NCBI RefSeq assembly: GCF_007995085.1
Contig: NZ_VOQS01000005.1
Location: forward strand, 1,488,001 to 1,552,000
Origin: Paraburkholderia azotifigens
GTDB lineage: Bacteria > Pseudomonadota > Gammaproteobacteria > Burkholderiales > Burkholderiaceae
Direction of reading: 5' to 3'
Length of the DNA stretch: 64,000 nucleotides
The notes beneath the pieces are model-generated. The model did no database searches. It was not told the origin of the DNA and saw nothing but the letters and a program-made list of their open reading frames with translations. Of the stretch, positions 9,799 through 19,110 are shown piece after piece. The position numbers were made by a program, and so were the translations under genes. Numbering within the stretch: position 1 is the first letter of the stretch; every line of letters starts with the position of its first letter.

Positions 9799-9834
9799 GA
9801 CGTGCGGCACCTGTGGCCGCACGTCGTTTCGATT
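9799..9834 (+). terminator. Rho-independent terminator after the phosphodiesterase gene
   Basis: Perfect 9-bp arms GACGTGCGG and CCGCACGTC enclose a 9-base loop and are followed by GTTTCGATTTT. It sits 24 bp past the stop codon. Confidence 0.75.
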
Positions 9835-10016
9835 TTCCAATGCGTGTTTCCAGTGCGCGTGTGCGTGTCACACCCGATAGACGCTCGCAAGAAAAAAGAG
9901 AATAAAGCTACGAGGCGCGTTACACCTTTTTAACCACTATTCCCGACCCGCCGTTCGGGAACAGAAATCGCTACTCCGCGGGCTTCATTGCTTTGAATCC
10001 GGTGGTACTGAAATAC

Positions 10017-10709
10017 ATGCTTAACTTCGATACAACTATAGAAACATATCTAACGCACATCCATCTCGGCCCAGTGCCGAACCTCGTCATGAGAGCCCTC
10101 ACGGACATGTATACGTTCCGGGGACTCGTGCTTATCCCTATCTTATGGTGGATCTGGTTTCAACCGGGTGAACGCCGCGACTGGCAGCGCGAAATGGTGA
10201 TCGCAACCGTCGTGAGCGGGTTCCTGGCGCTTTTTGTTGGGAGAGTATTGGCGGACTTCCTGCCGTTCCGGATGCGTCCCATCTACGATCCCAACTTACA
10301 TCTGCACTTCGCGAACAGTTCTGGAGGCGATGCACGGCTGTCGACCTGGAGTTCATTCCCGAGCGATCACGCGATGCTGTGGATGGCCGTCGCCACAGGA
10401 ATTTTCATTGTCCGGCGCATGGCAGGCATCCTGGTCATTGCCTATACGGCACTCTTCATCTGCTTTCCTCGCGCTTACCTTGGCTTTCACCACCCGACCG
10501 ATCTGCTTGCGGGCGCGGCAATCGGGATTGCCATCACGTTTCTCATGACGCGTACGCCGATCAGAACGCGTTATGCCACACCGTGCTTGCGCTGGATGGA
10601 GCGTTATCCCGGACCGGCTTCCGTCTTTGCGTTTCTACTGTGCTTCGAACTCGTTACCCAGTTCGATGAACTCCGCAGGCTTGCTAGTGCCGCGTCGAAA
10701 GCGCTTTGA
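10017..10709 (+). CDS. PAP2-family membrane phosphatase
   Basis: A protein of about 230 residues with five to six membrane helices and the three PAP2 motifs in variant form: VLADFLPFRMRP (motif 1, ending RP), FPSDHAM (motif 2, PSxH) and PRAYLGFHHPTDLLAG (motif 3, R-x5-H-x3-D). Such proteins dephosphorylate lipid phosphates such as phosphatidate or undecaprenyl pyrophosphate at the membrane. The frame allows a TTG start at 9993. I prefer the ATG at 10017 with GGTGG before it, but the choice is not firm. The preceding 240 bases hold a terminator and an AT-richer promoter region. Confidence 0.85.
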   Translation: MLNFDTTIETYLTHIHLGPVPNLVMRALTDMYTFRGLVLIPILWWIWFQPGERRDWQREMVIATVVSGFLALFVGRVLADFLPFRMRPIYDPNLHLHFANSSGGDARLSTWSSFPSDHAMLWMAVATGIFIVRRMAGILVIAYTALFICFPRAYLGFHHPTDLLAGAAIGIAITFLMTRTPIRTRYATPCLRWMERYPGPASVFAFLLCFELVTQFDELRRLASAASKAL

Positions 10710-10710
10710 T

Positions 10711-10787
10711 GAGTGATGCTTCAGCTCGTTGATCAGCATGGCGAATCGGAAGCATCGCCTCCCGTTCGCCATCGCTGCTCATCACTC
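10711..10787. terminator. Nested inverted repeats between converging genes
   Basis: GAGTGATG at 10711 pairs with CATCACTC at 10780, and an inner pair ATGGCGAA/TTCGCCAT lies at 10738 and 10765. The structure fills the 72-bp gap between the PAP2 gene and the leftward sucA-like gene, so it could terminate transcription from both sides. There is no long T-run. Confidence 0.45.
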
Positions 10788-13604
10788 GTCGATCGCCGCG
10801 TGCAGGAACTTCTCCTGACGCGCAATGTGCATCGAATTGTAGCCCGGTGCGGTCGATGCCGCTGCATCAGGTCCGACATAGCGCAGCGTGGCAGGCGCTT
10901 TCACGATGTCGAGCAACGGCTCCATGACGAAACGCCATGCTCCCTGGTTCTTCGACTCTTCCTGACACCACACGACGCGCTTCAGATTCGGATAGCGCTC
11001 GAGCTGCGCACTGATCTGCTTTGCGGGAAACGGATACAGCTGCTCGACGCGGATCAACGCGATGTTGTCCTTGCCTGCCTTACGCCGGCGCTCGAGCAGT
11101 TCGTAGTAGACCTTCCCCGAGCACAGAATGACCTTGTCGATTCTGGCCGCCGCTTCAGTCGCCAGTGATTCGACGAGTATTTCGCTGAATCGGCCCGTTG
11201 CCAGCTCTTCGAGACTGTTGACCGCTTCCGGGTGACGCAGAAGCGACTTTGGCGTCATCACAATGAGCGGCACGCGATCGCGCAACACGGCCTGCATCCG
11301 CAGCAGGTGGAACATCTGCGCCGGTGTCGTCGGCTGACAGACCCGCATGTTGTCCTCCGCGCACAGTTGCAGATAGCGCTCGAGACGCGCCGACGCGTGC
11401 TCCGGACCCTCTCCTTCCTGCCCGTGCGGAAGCAGCATCGTTACGCCGCTGCGTTGCCCCCACTTTGCCGCACCTGCCGACAGAAAGTTGTCGATGACGA
11501 CCTGCGCGCCATTTGCAAAATCGCCGAATTGCGCTTCCCACAGCACGAGTGAATTCTGCCGGACGACTGAGTATCCGTACTCGAAGCCCAGCACCGCAGC
11601 CTCCGACAACACCGAATTGGTGACCGAAAATTTCCCCTGGTCATCGGACACATGATGCAGCGGCACATACGTTCCCTCGGCCCGATTCGACCGGTTCTGA
11701 TCGTGCAGTACCGCATGGCGATGGCTGAACGTGCCGCGTTCGCTATCCTGTCCGCTCAAACGCACATCGATGCCCGCCGACAGCAGCGACGCAAACGCCA
11801 TATGTTCCGCCATGCCCCAGTCCAGCGGACGCTTGCCTTCGGCCATCTCGCGGCGCGCAGCCATCACTTTGCCGACAAGGGGATGCAGCGCGTACTGCTC
11901 CGGAACGCCCGTGATCCTGAGCGCGAGCGTTTGCACGAGATCCAGCAGCGGCGGTGCATAGATACGGCTGACGTTTCCGTCGAGCTGTTGCGGCCAGTTC
12001 GCCTCTTCCTTCTTCTGAGCGGCGGATTTCCTCGCTTCGACGGACTGCGCGGCGTCGAGACGTTCGCGGTAGTCGTGCAGGTACTTCGCCACGTCTTCCG
12101 ATGTGAGGATCTTCTCGTCCACCAGCTTCTTCGCGTAAAGCGCACGGACGCCGGGGTGGCTCGCAATCGAGCGGTACATCAACGGCTGCGTGATGGTCGG
12201 CGTGTCCTGTTCCTGGTGCCCATGACGTCGGAAGCAGACGAGATCGAGCACCACGCTCTTGCCGAATGTCGCGCGAAAGTCGATTGCCAGACGTGTTGCC
12301 GCAACCACGGCTTCGGGGTCGTCGCCGTTTACGTGAAGAACGGGGGCCTCGATCATCTTGGCGATATCGGTGCAATAGAACGACGAGCGCACGTCTCGCG
12401 GGTCGGAAGTCGTGAAGCCAACCTGATTGTTCACGACCACATGGATCGTGCCGCCCGTTCCGTAGCCTCTCGTGCTGGACAGGTTCATCGTTTCCATGAC
12501 GATGCCCTGCCCCGAAATCGCGGCGTCCCCGTGAATCTCTACGGGCAGCACCGCGCCCGCGCCCAGCCCCAACACATCGGCACGCGCGCGAGCGATGCCT
12601 TGAACGACCGGGTTGACGACTTCGAGATGCGACGGGTTGAACGCGAGCGTCACTTCCGCGGGCCCCGTCGCGGTCGGCAGCAAGCCCGTAAAGCCCTTGT
12701 GATACTTCACGTCGCCCGCCGGCAGCAGATTCGCGGTCTTGCCTTCGAACTCGTCGAACAAGGCAGCCGGCGGCTTACCGACGATATTCACGAGCACGTT
12801 CAGACGGCCGCGATGCGCCATGCCGAGAATCGAACTCTTCACACCGTGTGTTGCGCCGTAAGCGATCAGTTCATCCAGCAGCACGATCAACGACTCGCCG
12901 CCTTCGAGCGAAAAGCGCTTCTGTCCAACGTAGCGCGCATGCAGGTACTTTTCGAGGCCCTCGGCCGCAGTCAGCCGTTCGAGAATGTGAAGCCTGTCGC
13001 CTTTATCCAGCTTCGCTTTGGCACGCGAAGACTCGAGACGCATCGACCACCAGTCGCGCTGCCCGGGATCGGCCAGATGCATGAACTCCGCGCCAAGCGT
13101 CCCGCAATAGGTTTCCTTTAGCGCCTGCAGCAGATCGCCGAGCGTTTCATCCTGCTCCGAGAACCAGGCGCCCGACATGCTGAACTTCGTGTTCATGTCT
13201 GCCGCGGTCAGATCGTGGTAAGCCGGGTTCAGTTCGGCCATGGGCAACGGCGCGGTCCAGCGCAGCGGATCCAGGCGGGCGTTGCGCGTACCGACCATTC
13301 GATACGCCGAAATCAATGCCTGCACGGCGACCTGCTTGCGCGCGAAGCCCAGGACGTCGTGCTCCGGGCGCCCATCCGTTCGCGGCTGCCTCGCCAGCTC
13401 GACGAAACGCGACACAACGGGCCCGTGCGGGACGTCGCCTGCATTCGATCCATCCAGCGCCGGCGTGCCCTGCAACGCGTCGAAATAGCCGCGCCAGTCG
13501 TCCGACACCGTGGCCGGGTCTGCAAGATAGGTTTCGTATTGCTCCTCGACATAAGGAGCATTGCCTCCAAACAGGAAGGAGGTTTTCCGGTTCCGCATCA
13601 TCAT
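10782..13604 (-). CDS. sucA: 2-oxoglutarate dehydrogenase E1 component (orphan paralogue)
   Basis: A 940-residue ThDP-dependent E1o decarboxylase. The N-terminus SFLFGGNAPYVEEQYETYLADP is the segment that binds the E2 core in classical E1o. Later come SSILGMAHRGRLNVLVNI, the ThDP/Mg site HGDAAISGQGIVMETMNLS, VNGDDPEAVVAATRLAIDFR and FRRHGHQEQDTPTITQPLMY, then the transketolase-like domain. The start at 13604 (triple Met) has GAGGA seven bases before it. No odhB or lpd gene follows, unlike the housekeeping sucAB-lpd operon, so it either borrows E2/E3 from elsewhere or works as a stand-alone 2-oxo acid decarboxylase. Upstream on the same strand lie an ArsR regulator and an acetolactate-synthase-like enzyme. 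Confidence 0.93.
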   Translation of the reverse strand: MMMRNRKTSFLFGGNAPYVEEQYETYLADPATVSDDWRGYFDALQGTPALDGSNAGDVPHGPVVSRFVELARQPRTDGRPEHDVLGFARKQVAVQALISAYRMVGTRNARLDPLRWTAPLPMAELNPAYHDLTAADMNTKFSMSGAWFSEQDETLGDLLQALKETYCGTLGAEFMHLADPGQRDWWSMRLESSRAKAKLDKGDRLHILERLTAAEGLEKYLHARYVGQKRFSLEGGESLIVLLDELIAYGATHGVKSSILGMAHRGRLNVLVNIVGKPPAALFDEFEGKTANLLPAGDVKYHKGFTGLLPTATGPAEVTLAFNPSHLEVVNPVVQGIARARADVLGLGAGAVLPVEIHGDAAISGQGIVMETMNLSSTRGYGTGGTIHVVVNNQVGFTTSDPRDVRSSFYCTDIAKMIEAPVLHVNGDDPEAVVAATRLAIDFRATFGKSVVLDLVCFRRHGHQEQDTPTITQPLMYRSIASHPGVRALYAKKLVDEKILTSEDVAKYLHDYRERLDAAQSVEARKSAAQKKEEANWPQQLDGNVSRIYAPPLLDLVQTLALRITGVPEQYALHPLVGKVMAARREMAEGKRPLDWGMAEHMAFASLLSAGIDVRLSGQDSERGTFSHRHAVLHDQNRSNRAEGTYVPLHHVSDDQGKFSVTNSVLSEAAVLGFEYGYSVVRQNSLVLWEAQFGDFANGAQVVIDNFLSAGAAKWGQRSGVTMLLPHGQEGEGPEHASARLERYLQLCAEDNMRVCQPTTPAQMFHLLRMQAVLRDRVPLIVMTPKSLLRHPEAVNSLEELATGRFSEILVESLATEAAARIDKVILCSGKVYYELLERRRKAGKDNIALIRVEQLYPFPAKQISAQLERYPNLKRVVWCQEESKNQGAWRFVMEPLLDIVKAPATLRYVGPDAAASTAPGYNSMHIARQEKFLHAAIDE

Positions 13605-13655
13605 GATGATTCTGTCCTCAGCCGGGCTTACGCCCGATAACCGCCACACAACAGG

Positions 13656-13682
13656 CCAGGGCAGCACCTGTGGCTGCCCTGG
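13656..13682 (-). promoter_or_regulatory. Hairpin in the leader of the sucA-like gene
   Basis: A perfect 10-bp stem (CCAGGGCAGC with GCTGCCCTGG, loop of 7) lies 52-78 bases upstream of the sucA start codon. Burkholderiales carry a known structured sucA leader (Rfam sucA motif). I cannot tell by eye whether this hairpin belongs to it. It might otherwise terminate transcripts coming from the ArsR gene. Confidence 0.35.
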
Positions 13683-13935
13683 CGAGGCCAACGCTTTCAC
13701 AGGTACACGAAGACAAAATCGGCGCGCGAAAAGAGACGACATACTGCGTCGCCATCGTTCACGTCAACTCGTGCAACACCGCATGGCTCCTGCCACCCGG
13801 TCCCTGTGCTCGCCAGGACCAGCGATCTCCTGACCGCTGGTGAATACAGTCTAGGTTTTGTGTGGTTCCATCGCCGCGTCAACTGCGACGGTCCTGGGAC
13901 AACTGATGCGAATTTCCGGCCATCCTGCAACAGTG

Positions 13936-14256
13936 CTAAGGATGCTTGTCGAGCCTGGCCACGTCGGCATAGCAGCGGTCGGCAAACTCGCGGAGCGCGG
14001 TTTCGTTACGCGAAAAGAACGTCCATTGGCCGACCTTCCGCGCATCGATGAGACCGGCCTTTTCAAGCTGCGAAAGATGGCCCGACACCGTGGATTGCGA
14101 CAATCCGCTTCGCGTGTGCAGCATGCCCGCGGAGACGGACCGAAAGGCAGTGTACTCAGGCTCGCTAAAGTACTTTTCCGGATCGGCCAGCCACTCCAGC
14201 ACCTTTCGGCGGAATGGATGAGCCAGAGCCTTGATGGCTGAATCGAAGTCAATCAT
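13936..14256 (-). CDS. ArsR-family winged-helix regulator
   Basis: A 106-residue DNA-binding protein. It opens with FDSAIKALAHPFRRKVLEWLADP, the usual ArsR dimer/helix-1 region. The helix-turn-helix is HTRSGLSQSTVSGHLSQLEKAGLIDARKVGQWTFFSRNE, followed by a C-terminal helix. It lacks the Cys pair of metal-sensing members, so it probably senses a metabolite, redox state or stress. It starts 15 bases after the acetolactate-synthase-like gene and precedes the sucA-like gene by 331 bases on the same strand, so it likely controls one or both ThDP enzymes. Confidence 0.9.
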   Translation of the reverse strand: MIDFDSAIKALAHPFRRKVLEWLADPEKYFSEPEYTAFRSVSAGMLHTRSGLSQSTVSGHLSQLEKAGLIDARKVGQWTFFSRNETALREFADRCYADVARLDKHP

Positions 14257-14271
14257 CCGATGCTCACGATG

Positions 14272-16140
14272 CTAGAACATATCCGCGGCCGGCAAGCGCG
14301 CGGCGCCCTTGCCACTGCTTGCCTGCTGCCCGGTCCGCGACGGGATGAATGGTCCGGTGATCATCGTCGCGTAGCTTTGTCCGGGCCCGACCATCGGATA
14401 GACATCCGCGTTCTGATCGATCATCACTTCGAGGAACGCCGGTCCATCGAACGAGAGGAAAGCACTGAGCGCATCGTCGAGTTCATCGACGGCTTCGACG
14501 CGGCGGGCAAAGCCAAACCCGTCTGCCTGCGCCGCCATCACGAAGTCCTTGCGATGAAGCGTCTTGTCGCTGACGAATAATCGCCCTTCGTAATAGAGAT
14601 GCTGCCACTGCCGGATCATTCCATCGCCGACATTGTTGAGCAGCAGCACCTTCACGGGAACGCCGTAAGTGCTGGCCGTTTCGAGTTCGCCGACATTCAT
14701 GCGGATACTGCCGTCTCCGTCGATATCGATCACGAGCGCATCCGGCCGCGCGAATTGAGCGCCGATTGCAGCGGGCAACCCGAAGCCCATCGTCCCCATG
14801 CTGCCCGATGTCAGAAAACTCCGCGGTTCGACGAAGTCGAAAAACTGCGCCGCCCACATCTGATGCTGACCGACGCCCGTGCTGACGATCGCCCGCCCTC
14901 CCGTCATGTCGCTGAGTCGTTCGATAACGTATTGCGGTTGAATGACCGGGCTGTTCCGGTCGTAATTCATGCCGTAGACGCGTTTGAGTTCCTGAATCTG
15001 TTCGAGCCAGTCCGAAGGCGCCTGCACATTCGAGTCCGATTCCATCAGCGAGCGAAGCGCGTTTCCGGCATCGCCTACGTGCGTCCAGTGCGCGCGTTTG
15101 ACCTTGTTGATCTCGGCTTCGTCGATGTCGATGTGCGCGACGTACCGCGCATTCGGCGCGAATGCTTCCGGACGTCCCCCCGCGACGCGATCGTCGAACC
15201 GGGCGCCTAACGCGATCAGGAAATCGCAATCTTCGACGGCATAGTTCGCGCACGCGCTGCCGTGCATACCGAGCATGCCGAGGGACAGTTCGTGCTTCAC
15301 GGGTATGGCGCCGAGCCCCATCAGCGTCGTCACGACGGGGATACGGTAGCGCTCGGCAAACTGCAGCAACCCGGCCGTCGCGCCCGCGGCAATCACGCCG
15401 CCGCCGACATATAACAGCGGACGCCTGCTCTGCGCCAGCAAGTCGAAGAATGCAGCGCGCTTGTCGTCGCCGAGCCGGGCGCCCTTTGCCACCATGCGAA
15501 GACGGTCCGAGTAACCCCGAAACTGCAATGTTCCGTGGCCCTCGTAGGTTCCCGTCCAGTTCTGGATGTCCTTGGGTACATCGACGACAACGGGGCCCGG
15601 CCGGCCCGTCCGTGCGACTTCGAATGCGGTCCGCAACGTCTGCTCCAGCTTTTCCGGATCGGTCACGAGGAAGACCTGCTTCGCACACGACGACATGATG
15701 TTGAAAACAGGCGCTTCCTGAAACGCATCGCTGCCGATCGCGGCACGCGGCACCTGTCCGCAGATGAGCACGACAGGAATCGAGTCGCCATTGCAGTCGG
15801 CAATCGGCGTCACGGCGTTCGTCGCGCCCGGGCCGGACGTCACCATGAACACGCCGACCTTTCCGCTCGCACGCGCATAGCCGGCCGCCATGAAGCCCGC
15901 AGCCTGTTCATTCGCGGGAACGACGAACCTGATCTGGTGCTCGGGGTTCGACTCGTTCAATTCGTTGAAGCGAAAGACGGCGTCGTAGGTCGGCAGAATT
16001 GCGCCGCCACTGTACCCGAACAGCGTATCGACACCCTGCTCGCTGAGTACGCGCAAAATGATGTCGGCACCCGACATGCGTTCGCCGGCATGCTCGCGTT
16101 TCGCGAGGACTTGTGGAGCTACGTTTGGGTTTTGGGTCAT
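14272..16140 (-). CDS. Acetolactate-synthase-like ThDP enzyme, large subunit type
   Basis: A 622-residue member of the ThDP-dependent decarboxylase/carboligase family, nearest to the catalytic subunit of acetohydroxyacid synthase (pyruvate to 2-acetolactate in branched-chain synthesis). The N-terminal domain has VLSEQGVDTLFGYSGGAILPTYDAV, and the catalytic Glu lies in VVPANEQAAGFMAAGYARASGKVG (E78). A central FAD/nucleotide-type domain follows. The C-terminal ThDP motif is IDIDGDGSIRMNVGELETASTYG...LLNN. No ilvN small subunit or ilvC follows. VPANEQ replaces the common VRHEQ, and NVGDGMIRQWQ is a variant found in part of the family. It is divergent from the GlxA-type regulator and heads the leftward unit with arsR. 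Confidence 0.88.
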   Translation of the reverse strand: MTQNPNVAPQVLAKREHAGERMSGADIILRVLSEQGVDTLFGYSGGAILPTYDAVFRFNELNESNPEHQIRFVVPANEQAAGFMAAGYARASGKVGVFMVTSGPGATNAVTPIADCNGDSIPVVLICGQVPRAAIGSDAFQEAPVFNIMSSCAKQVFLVTDPEKLEQTLRTAFEVARTGRPGPVVVDVPKDIQNWTGTYEGHGTLQFRGYSDRLRMVAKGARLGDDKRAAFFDLLAQSRRPLLYVGGGVIAAGATAGLLQFAERYRIPVVTTLMGLGAIPVKHELSLGMLGMHGSACANYAVEDCDFLIALGARFDDRVAGGRPEAFAPNARYVAHIDIDEAEINKVKRAHWTHVGDAGNALRSLMESDSNVQAPSDWLEQIQELKRVYGMNYDRNSPVIQPQYVIERLSDMTGGRAIVSTGVGQHQMWAAQFFDFVEPRSFLTSGSMGTMGFGLPAAIGAQFARPDALVIDIDGDGSIRMNVGELETASTYGVPVKVLLLNNVGDGMIRQWQHLYYEGRLFVSDKTLHRKDFVMAAQADGFGFARRVEAVDELDDALSAFLSFDGPAFLEVMIDQNADVYPMVGPGQSYATMITGPFIPSRTGQQASSGKGAARLPAADMF

Positions 16141-16602
16141 GGCTATCTCGAACGATGAAGGACGCTGATCGTCTCAGCGACCCGATTGAAGGCCGATATC
16201 CCTTCCAACTCGAGAACAGCGTATGTTCAGCACCAGTTTGCGGACGATCGATCTGACGGGTTCACCGTACATCGCCGGTCCATCCAGCACGTTCTTGATG
16301 TGCAACTGGAAGAATTGCGAGGGCTGCAGAGGCATTTTGAAGGCCATCGGTCCCGCATGCTGGTTTAAAAGGATAGTTAACGGGCCAAACTCACACACTT
16401 GTCGGCCAGCCGCTGCATGATGTCTGACTATGCAGTTTCTGTTGATGATGCAGACTCGAGACAAGCCTGGCATTCCGGAAAAAGTACGCGGGACATTTGC
16501 CGGCCGCGATACATTTTTCGTTCATTCTTGCGATAGGCTGAACGACTGCGCGTCGCCAGGCTGTGCCCGGAGAGCGTGCTTACCGCCAACGAAGGTCACG
16601 AA
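16141..16602. other. Divergent promoter region, no gene seen
   Basis: These 462 bases separate the leftward acetolactate-synthase-like gene from the rightward AraC-type regulator. GC is lower around 16360-16460. Short open frames exist on both strands but have no plausible start signals. Promoters for both directions are expected here; I find no convincing operator repeat. Confidence 0.5.
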
Positions 16603-17598
16603 ATGAAAGTCGCCGTTGTCATATTTGATGGTGTGCAGGCCCTGGATGTCGCAGGCCCGCTGGATGTATTCGCCGAAGCCAATACGTTTGTTCCGGAACA
16701 TCAGCGCTATCAGGTATCTTGCGTCGGCTACAAGGCGGGCATGGTGACGGCATCGAATGGAATGCAACTGGCCGTCCCCTTCGGCTTCGCCGACTACGAC
16801 GAGCAATGCGACCTGCTGCTGATCGCAGGCGGGCCGCAGTTGCCCGACTTCCAGCCTCGCGCCGACTTTCTCGACTGGTTGAGGCGTCAGGCAAACGGCG
16901 CGAGCCGCTATGGCTCCGTTTGCAACGGCGCGTTCGTGCTCGCTCGTGCCGGTCTGCTCGATAGCCGCCAGGTGACGACTCACTGGGCCGAAGCGGGACG
17001 CCTCGCGGACGACTTCCCGCAAGCACGCGTGCAACCGGACAGAATCTTCATTCGTGACGGGCGCCTCTTCACTTCGGCCGGCGTCACGGCGGGCATCGAC
17101 CTGTGTCTGTCGCTGGTGGCCGAAGACTGGGGACATGAACTGGCCGTACGCGTCGCGAAACGGCTGGTCGTCTATATCCAGCGCGAAGGAGGCCAATCGC
17201 AATACAGTCCCTATGTCGGCGTACGCAAGGATGAGGATCCCATTATCGGCAAGGTGCATCGCTACGTGATGGATCACATTACGGACGTACTCTCCATCGA
17301 GCAACTCGCAAGCGCGGTCTCCGTCAGTCGACGTACCTTCTCGCGCATGTTCGCCAAATATGCAAAGGTGACGCCGTCTGCATTCGTCGAACAGGTTCGG
17401 GTGGATACGGCGAGAAAGCTGCTTGAAGAAACCAATGCGCCGCTCAAGACCGTCGCGTTCAAATGCGGCTTTCATAGCGCGACACATATGCGCACCACCT
17501 TCGCCCGCAGGCTCAACGTGACGCCGAAGCAGTATCGCGCGCGCTTTCACGGGGTGGCGCCCGCGCAATCGCTGGCGCTCGAGACCGTCAGCGAATGA
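16603..17598 (+). CDS. GlxA-family transcriptional regulator (DJ-1/PfpI + AraC HTH)
   Basis: A 331-residue two-domain regulator. Residues 1-185 form a class I glutamine-amidotransferase/DJ-1-like sensor (VAVVIFDGVQALDVAGPLDVFAEAN...LLIAGGP...GSVCNGAFVLARAGLLD). Residues about 215-320 form an AraC/XylS double helix-turn-helix (IEQLASAVSVSRRTFSRMFAKY...LKTVAFKCGFHSATHMRTTFARRLNVTPKQYR). The Cys in GSVCNGAF is at the nucleophile-elbow position, but the domain probably only senses a ligand. AAGG precedes the ATG at 16603 by eight bases, which argues against an upstream GTG at 16576. Its stop overlaps the start of mug (ATGA), so they are translationally coupled. Confidence 0.92.
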   Translation: MKVAVVIFDGVQALDVAGPLDVFAEANTFVPEHQRYQVSCVGYKAGMVTASNGMQLAVPFGFADYDEQCDLLLIAGGPQLPDFQPRADFLDWLRRQANGASRYGSVCNGAFVLARAGLLDSRQVTTHWAEAGRLADDFPQARVQPDRIFIRDGRLFTSAGVTAGIDLCLSLVAEDWGHELAVRVAKRLVVYIQREGGQSQYSPYVGVRKDEDPIIGKVHRYVMDHITDVLSIEQLASAVSVSRRTFSRMFAKYAKVTPSAFVEQVRVDTARKLLEETNAPLKTVAFKCGFHSATHMRTTFARRLNVTPKQYRARFHGVAPAQSLALETVSE

Positions 17599-18167
17599 GC
17601 GGCGCGAATCACATGATTCCCGGTTCCATCGCGCATTCCGCTTCGCCTCAAGCGCTTCCGGATATCCTCGAACCGGGTTTGTCGGTGATATTTTGCGGCA
17701 TCAACCCGGGGCTGCGCGCGGCATCGACAGGCCACCACTTCGCGGGACGCGGCAACCGGTTCTGGCGGACGCTTCATCTCGCTGGCTTTACACGCGAAGA
17801 ATTGCGCCCCGAAGCCGGACGCTCTCTGCTGCACTATGCGTGCGGACTGACGACTGCCGTATCGCGCCCCACCGCGCGGGCGGACCAGTTGTCGCGCGCG
17901 GAAATCAAGGCTGCCGCGGCGGATTTCGAACTGAAGATCGCGTGCTACGCGCCGCGCTACATCGCGTTCCTCGGCAAGATGGCGATTGCCGAACTCACCG
18001 GCAAACGTGACATCGAATGGGGACTGCAATCGCTTAGCTTCGGCGGCGCGAGTACCTGGGTGCTGCCGAACCCTAGCGGTCTCAATCGTGCATTCAGTCT
18101 GGAAGCGCTGGTTTCCGCCTATCGGGAACTGCGTCTTGCAGTCCAGTCAGGGCAGACGGAAGCTTGA
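17595..18167 (+). CDS. mug: G/U mismatch-specific uracil/thymine DNA glycosylase (Mug)
   Basis: A 190-residue base-excision repair enzyme that removes uracil or ethenocytosine opposite guanine. Motif 1 is LSVIFCGINPGLRAASTGHHFAGRGNRFWRTL, where the Asn of GINPG is the catalytic residue. Motif 2 is WVLPNPSGLNRAFS, including the wedge that inserts into the helix. The length fits the family. The ATG lies inside the stop codon of the preceding regulator gene (ATGA overlap). Confidence 0.95.
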   Translation: MSGANHMIPGSIAHSASPQALPDILEPGLSVIFCGINPGLRAASTGHHFAGRGNRFWRTLHLAGFTREELRPEAGRSLLHYACGLTTAVSRPTARADQLSRAEIKAAAADFELKIACYAPRYIAFLGKMAIAELTGKRDIEWGLQSLSFGGASTWVLPNPSGLNRAFSLEALVSAYRELRLAVQSGQTEA

Positions 18168-18171
18168 GCCG

Positions 18172-19110
18172 CTAGTCCTCATATACCGGCAGTTTCTTCG
18201 GCGCGTCGACGAACTGAAGGTGGACGTTTCTGCGCAGCGTTTCCGTCACGAATTCAACGAATGATCGAACCTTGATGCTCGTGCCCTTCCGCTCCACATG
18301 CAGCAGATTCACGGGTATCGAATCCGGCTCGAATGCCATCAAGATCCGCTGAAGACTTCCATTGAGAATTTCGGGCGCCGCCTGATAAGAAAGCAATTGC
18401 GTGATGCCCACCCGGTCGACGGCCGCGATGACGGCAGCGGGCGCCAGGTCCACGATCATGCGCGGACGCACACGTACGGGCACGCGCACACCGTTTTCGT
18501 AGAAGACCCATTCGAGCGGATGCGTCACCCCCGTATAAGACACGCAGTGGTGCGCACTCAGGTCTCTGGGATGAACGGGTTCCCCATGCGCTTCGAGATA
18601 GGCGGGCGCCGCGTAGGTTCGGCGCCGCACCGCGCCGAGCGGCACGGCGAATACGGAAGAGTCGCCGAGATGACCGATGCGTATCGCTATGTCGACGCCT
18701 TCCTCCATCAGCCGCGTCGTGCGATCGACATAGACGACATTCACATTCACGTCGGGATAGCTATTGGCATACGCATTGATGAGCGGCGCGATGAAACGTT
18801 GCCCGAACAATACGGGTGCGGAAATCGTCAGCGTGCCCGCGGGCCTGATTTGCTCGGCGGCGATATTGGCCTCTGCGTCCGCGATCGTATCCAGCACCTT
18901 GCGGCTCGCGTCGAGATAAGCCATGCCTGCATCCGTGGGACGGATCGAGCGGGTGGTCCGCGCAATCAACTGTACGCCCACACGCGTTTCCAGCGAATGC
19001 AGCGCCCTTGAAACCGTAGGTGCCGACATGCCGAGCTTGTCAGCCGCACCGGTGAAACTGCCTTGATCGACGATGGCAACGAACACCTCCATCTCTCGAA
19101 ACTTGTCCAT
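18172..19110 (-). CDS. LysR-family transcriptional regulator
   Basis: A 312-residue regulator. The N-terminal winged helix is FREMEVFVAIVDQGSFTGAADKLGMSAPTVSRALHSLETRVGVQLIARTTRSIRPTDAG. The effector domain follows from about residue 90 (GTLTISAPVLFGQRFIAPLI, then EEGVDIAIRIGHLGDSS). This pattern is typical of the CrgA/AaeR-like subgroup. The ATG at 19110 has GGAATCAGG just before it; the frame upstream has no family resemblance. It is divergent from the monooxygenase-fold gene at 19442, the likeliest target. It converges with mug, leaving only 4 bases between the stops. Confidence 0.92.
   Translation of the reverse strand: MDKFREMEVFVAIVDQGSFTGAADKLGMSAPTVSRALHSLETRVGVQLIARTTRSIRPTDAGMAYLDASRKVLDTIADAEANIAAEQIRPAGTLTISAPVLFGQRFIAPLINAYANSYPDVNVNVVYVDRTTRLMEEGVDIAIRIGHLGDSSVFAVPLGAVRRRTYAAPAYLEAHGEPVHPRDLSAHHCVSYTGVTHPLEWVFYENGVRVPVRVRPRMIVDLAPAAVIAAVDRVGITQLLSYQAAPEILNGSLQRILMAFEPDSIPVNLLHVERKGTSIKVRSFVEFVTETLRRNVHLQFVDAPKKLPVYED

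Noticed and set aside
11652..13121. A 489-codon open frame opposite the sucA-like gene
   Set aside because: Antisense to conserved E1 motifs; the translation lacks any domain signature.
16174..16473. A 99-codon leftward frame upstream of the acetolactate-synthase-like gene
   Set aside because: No ribosome binding site, no similarity, and it occupies the expected divergent promoter region.
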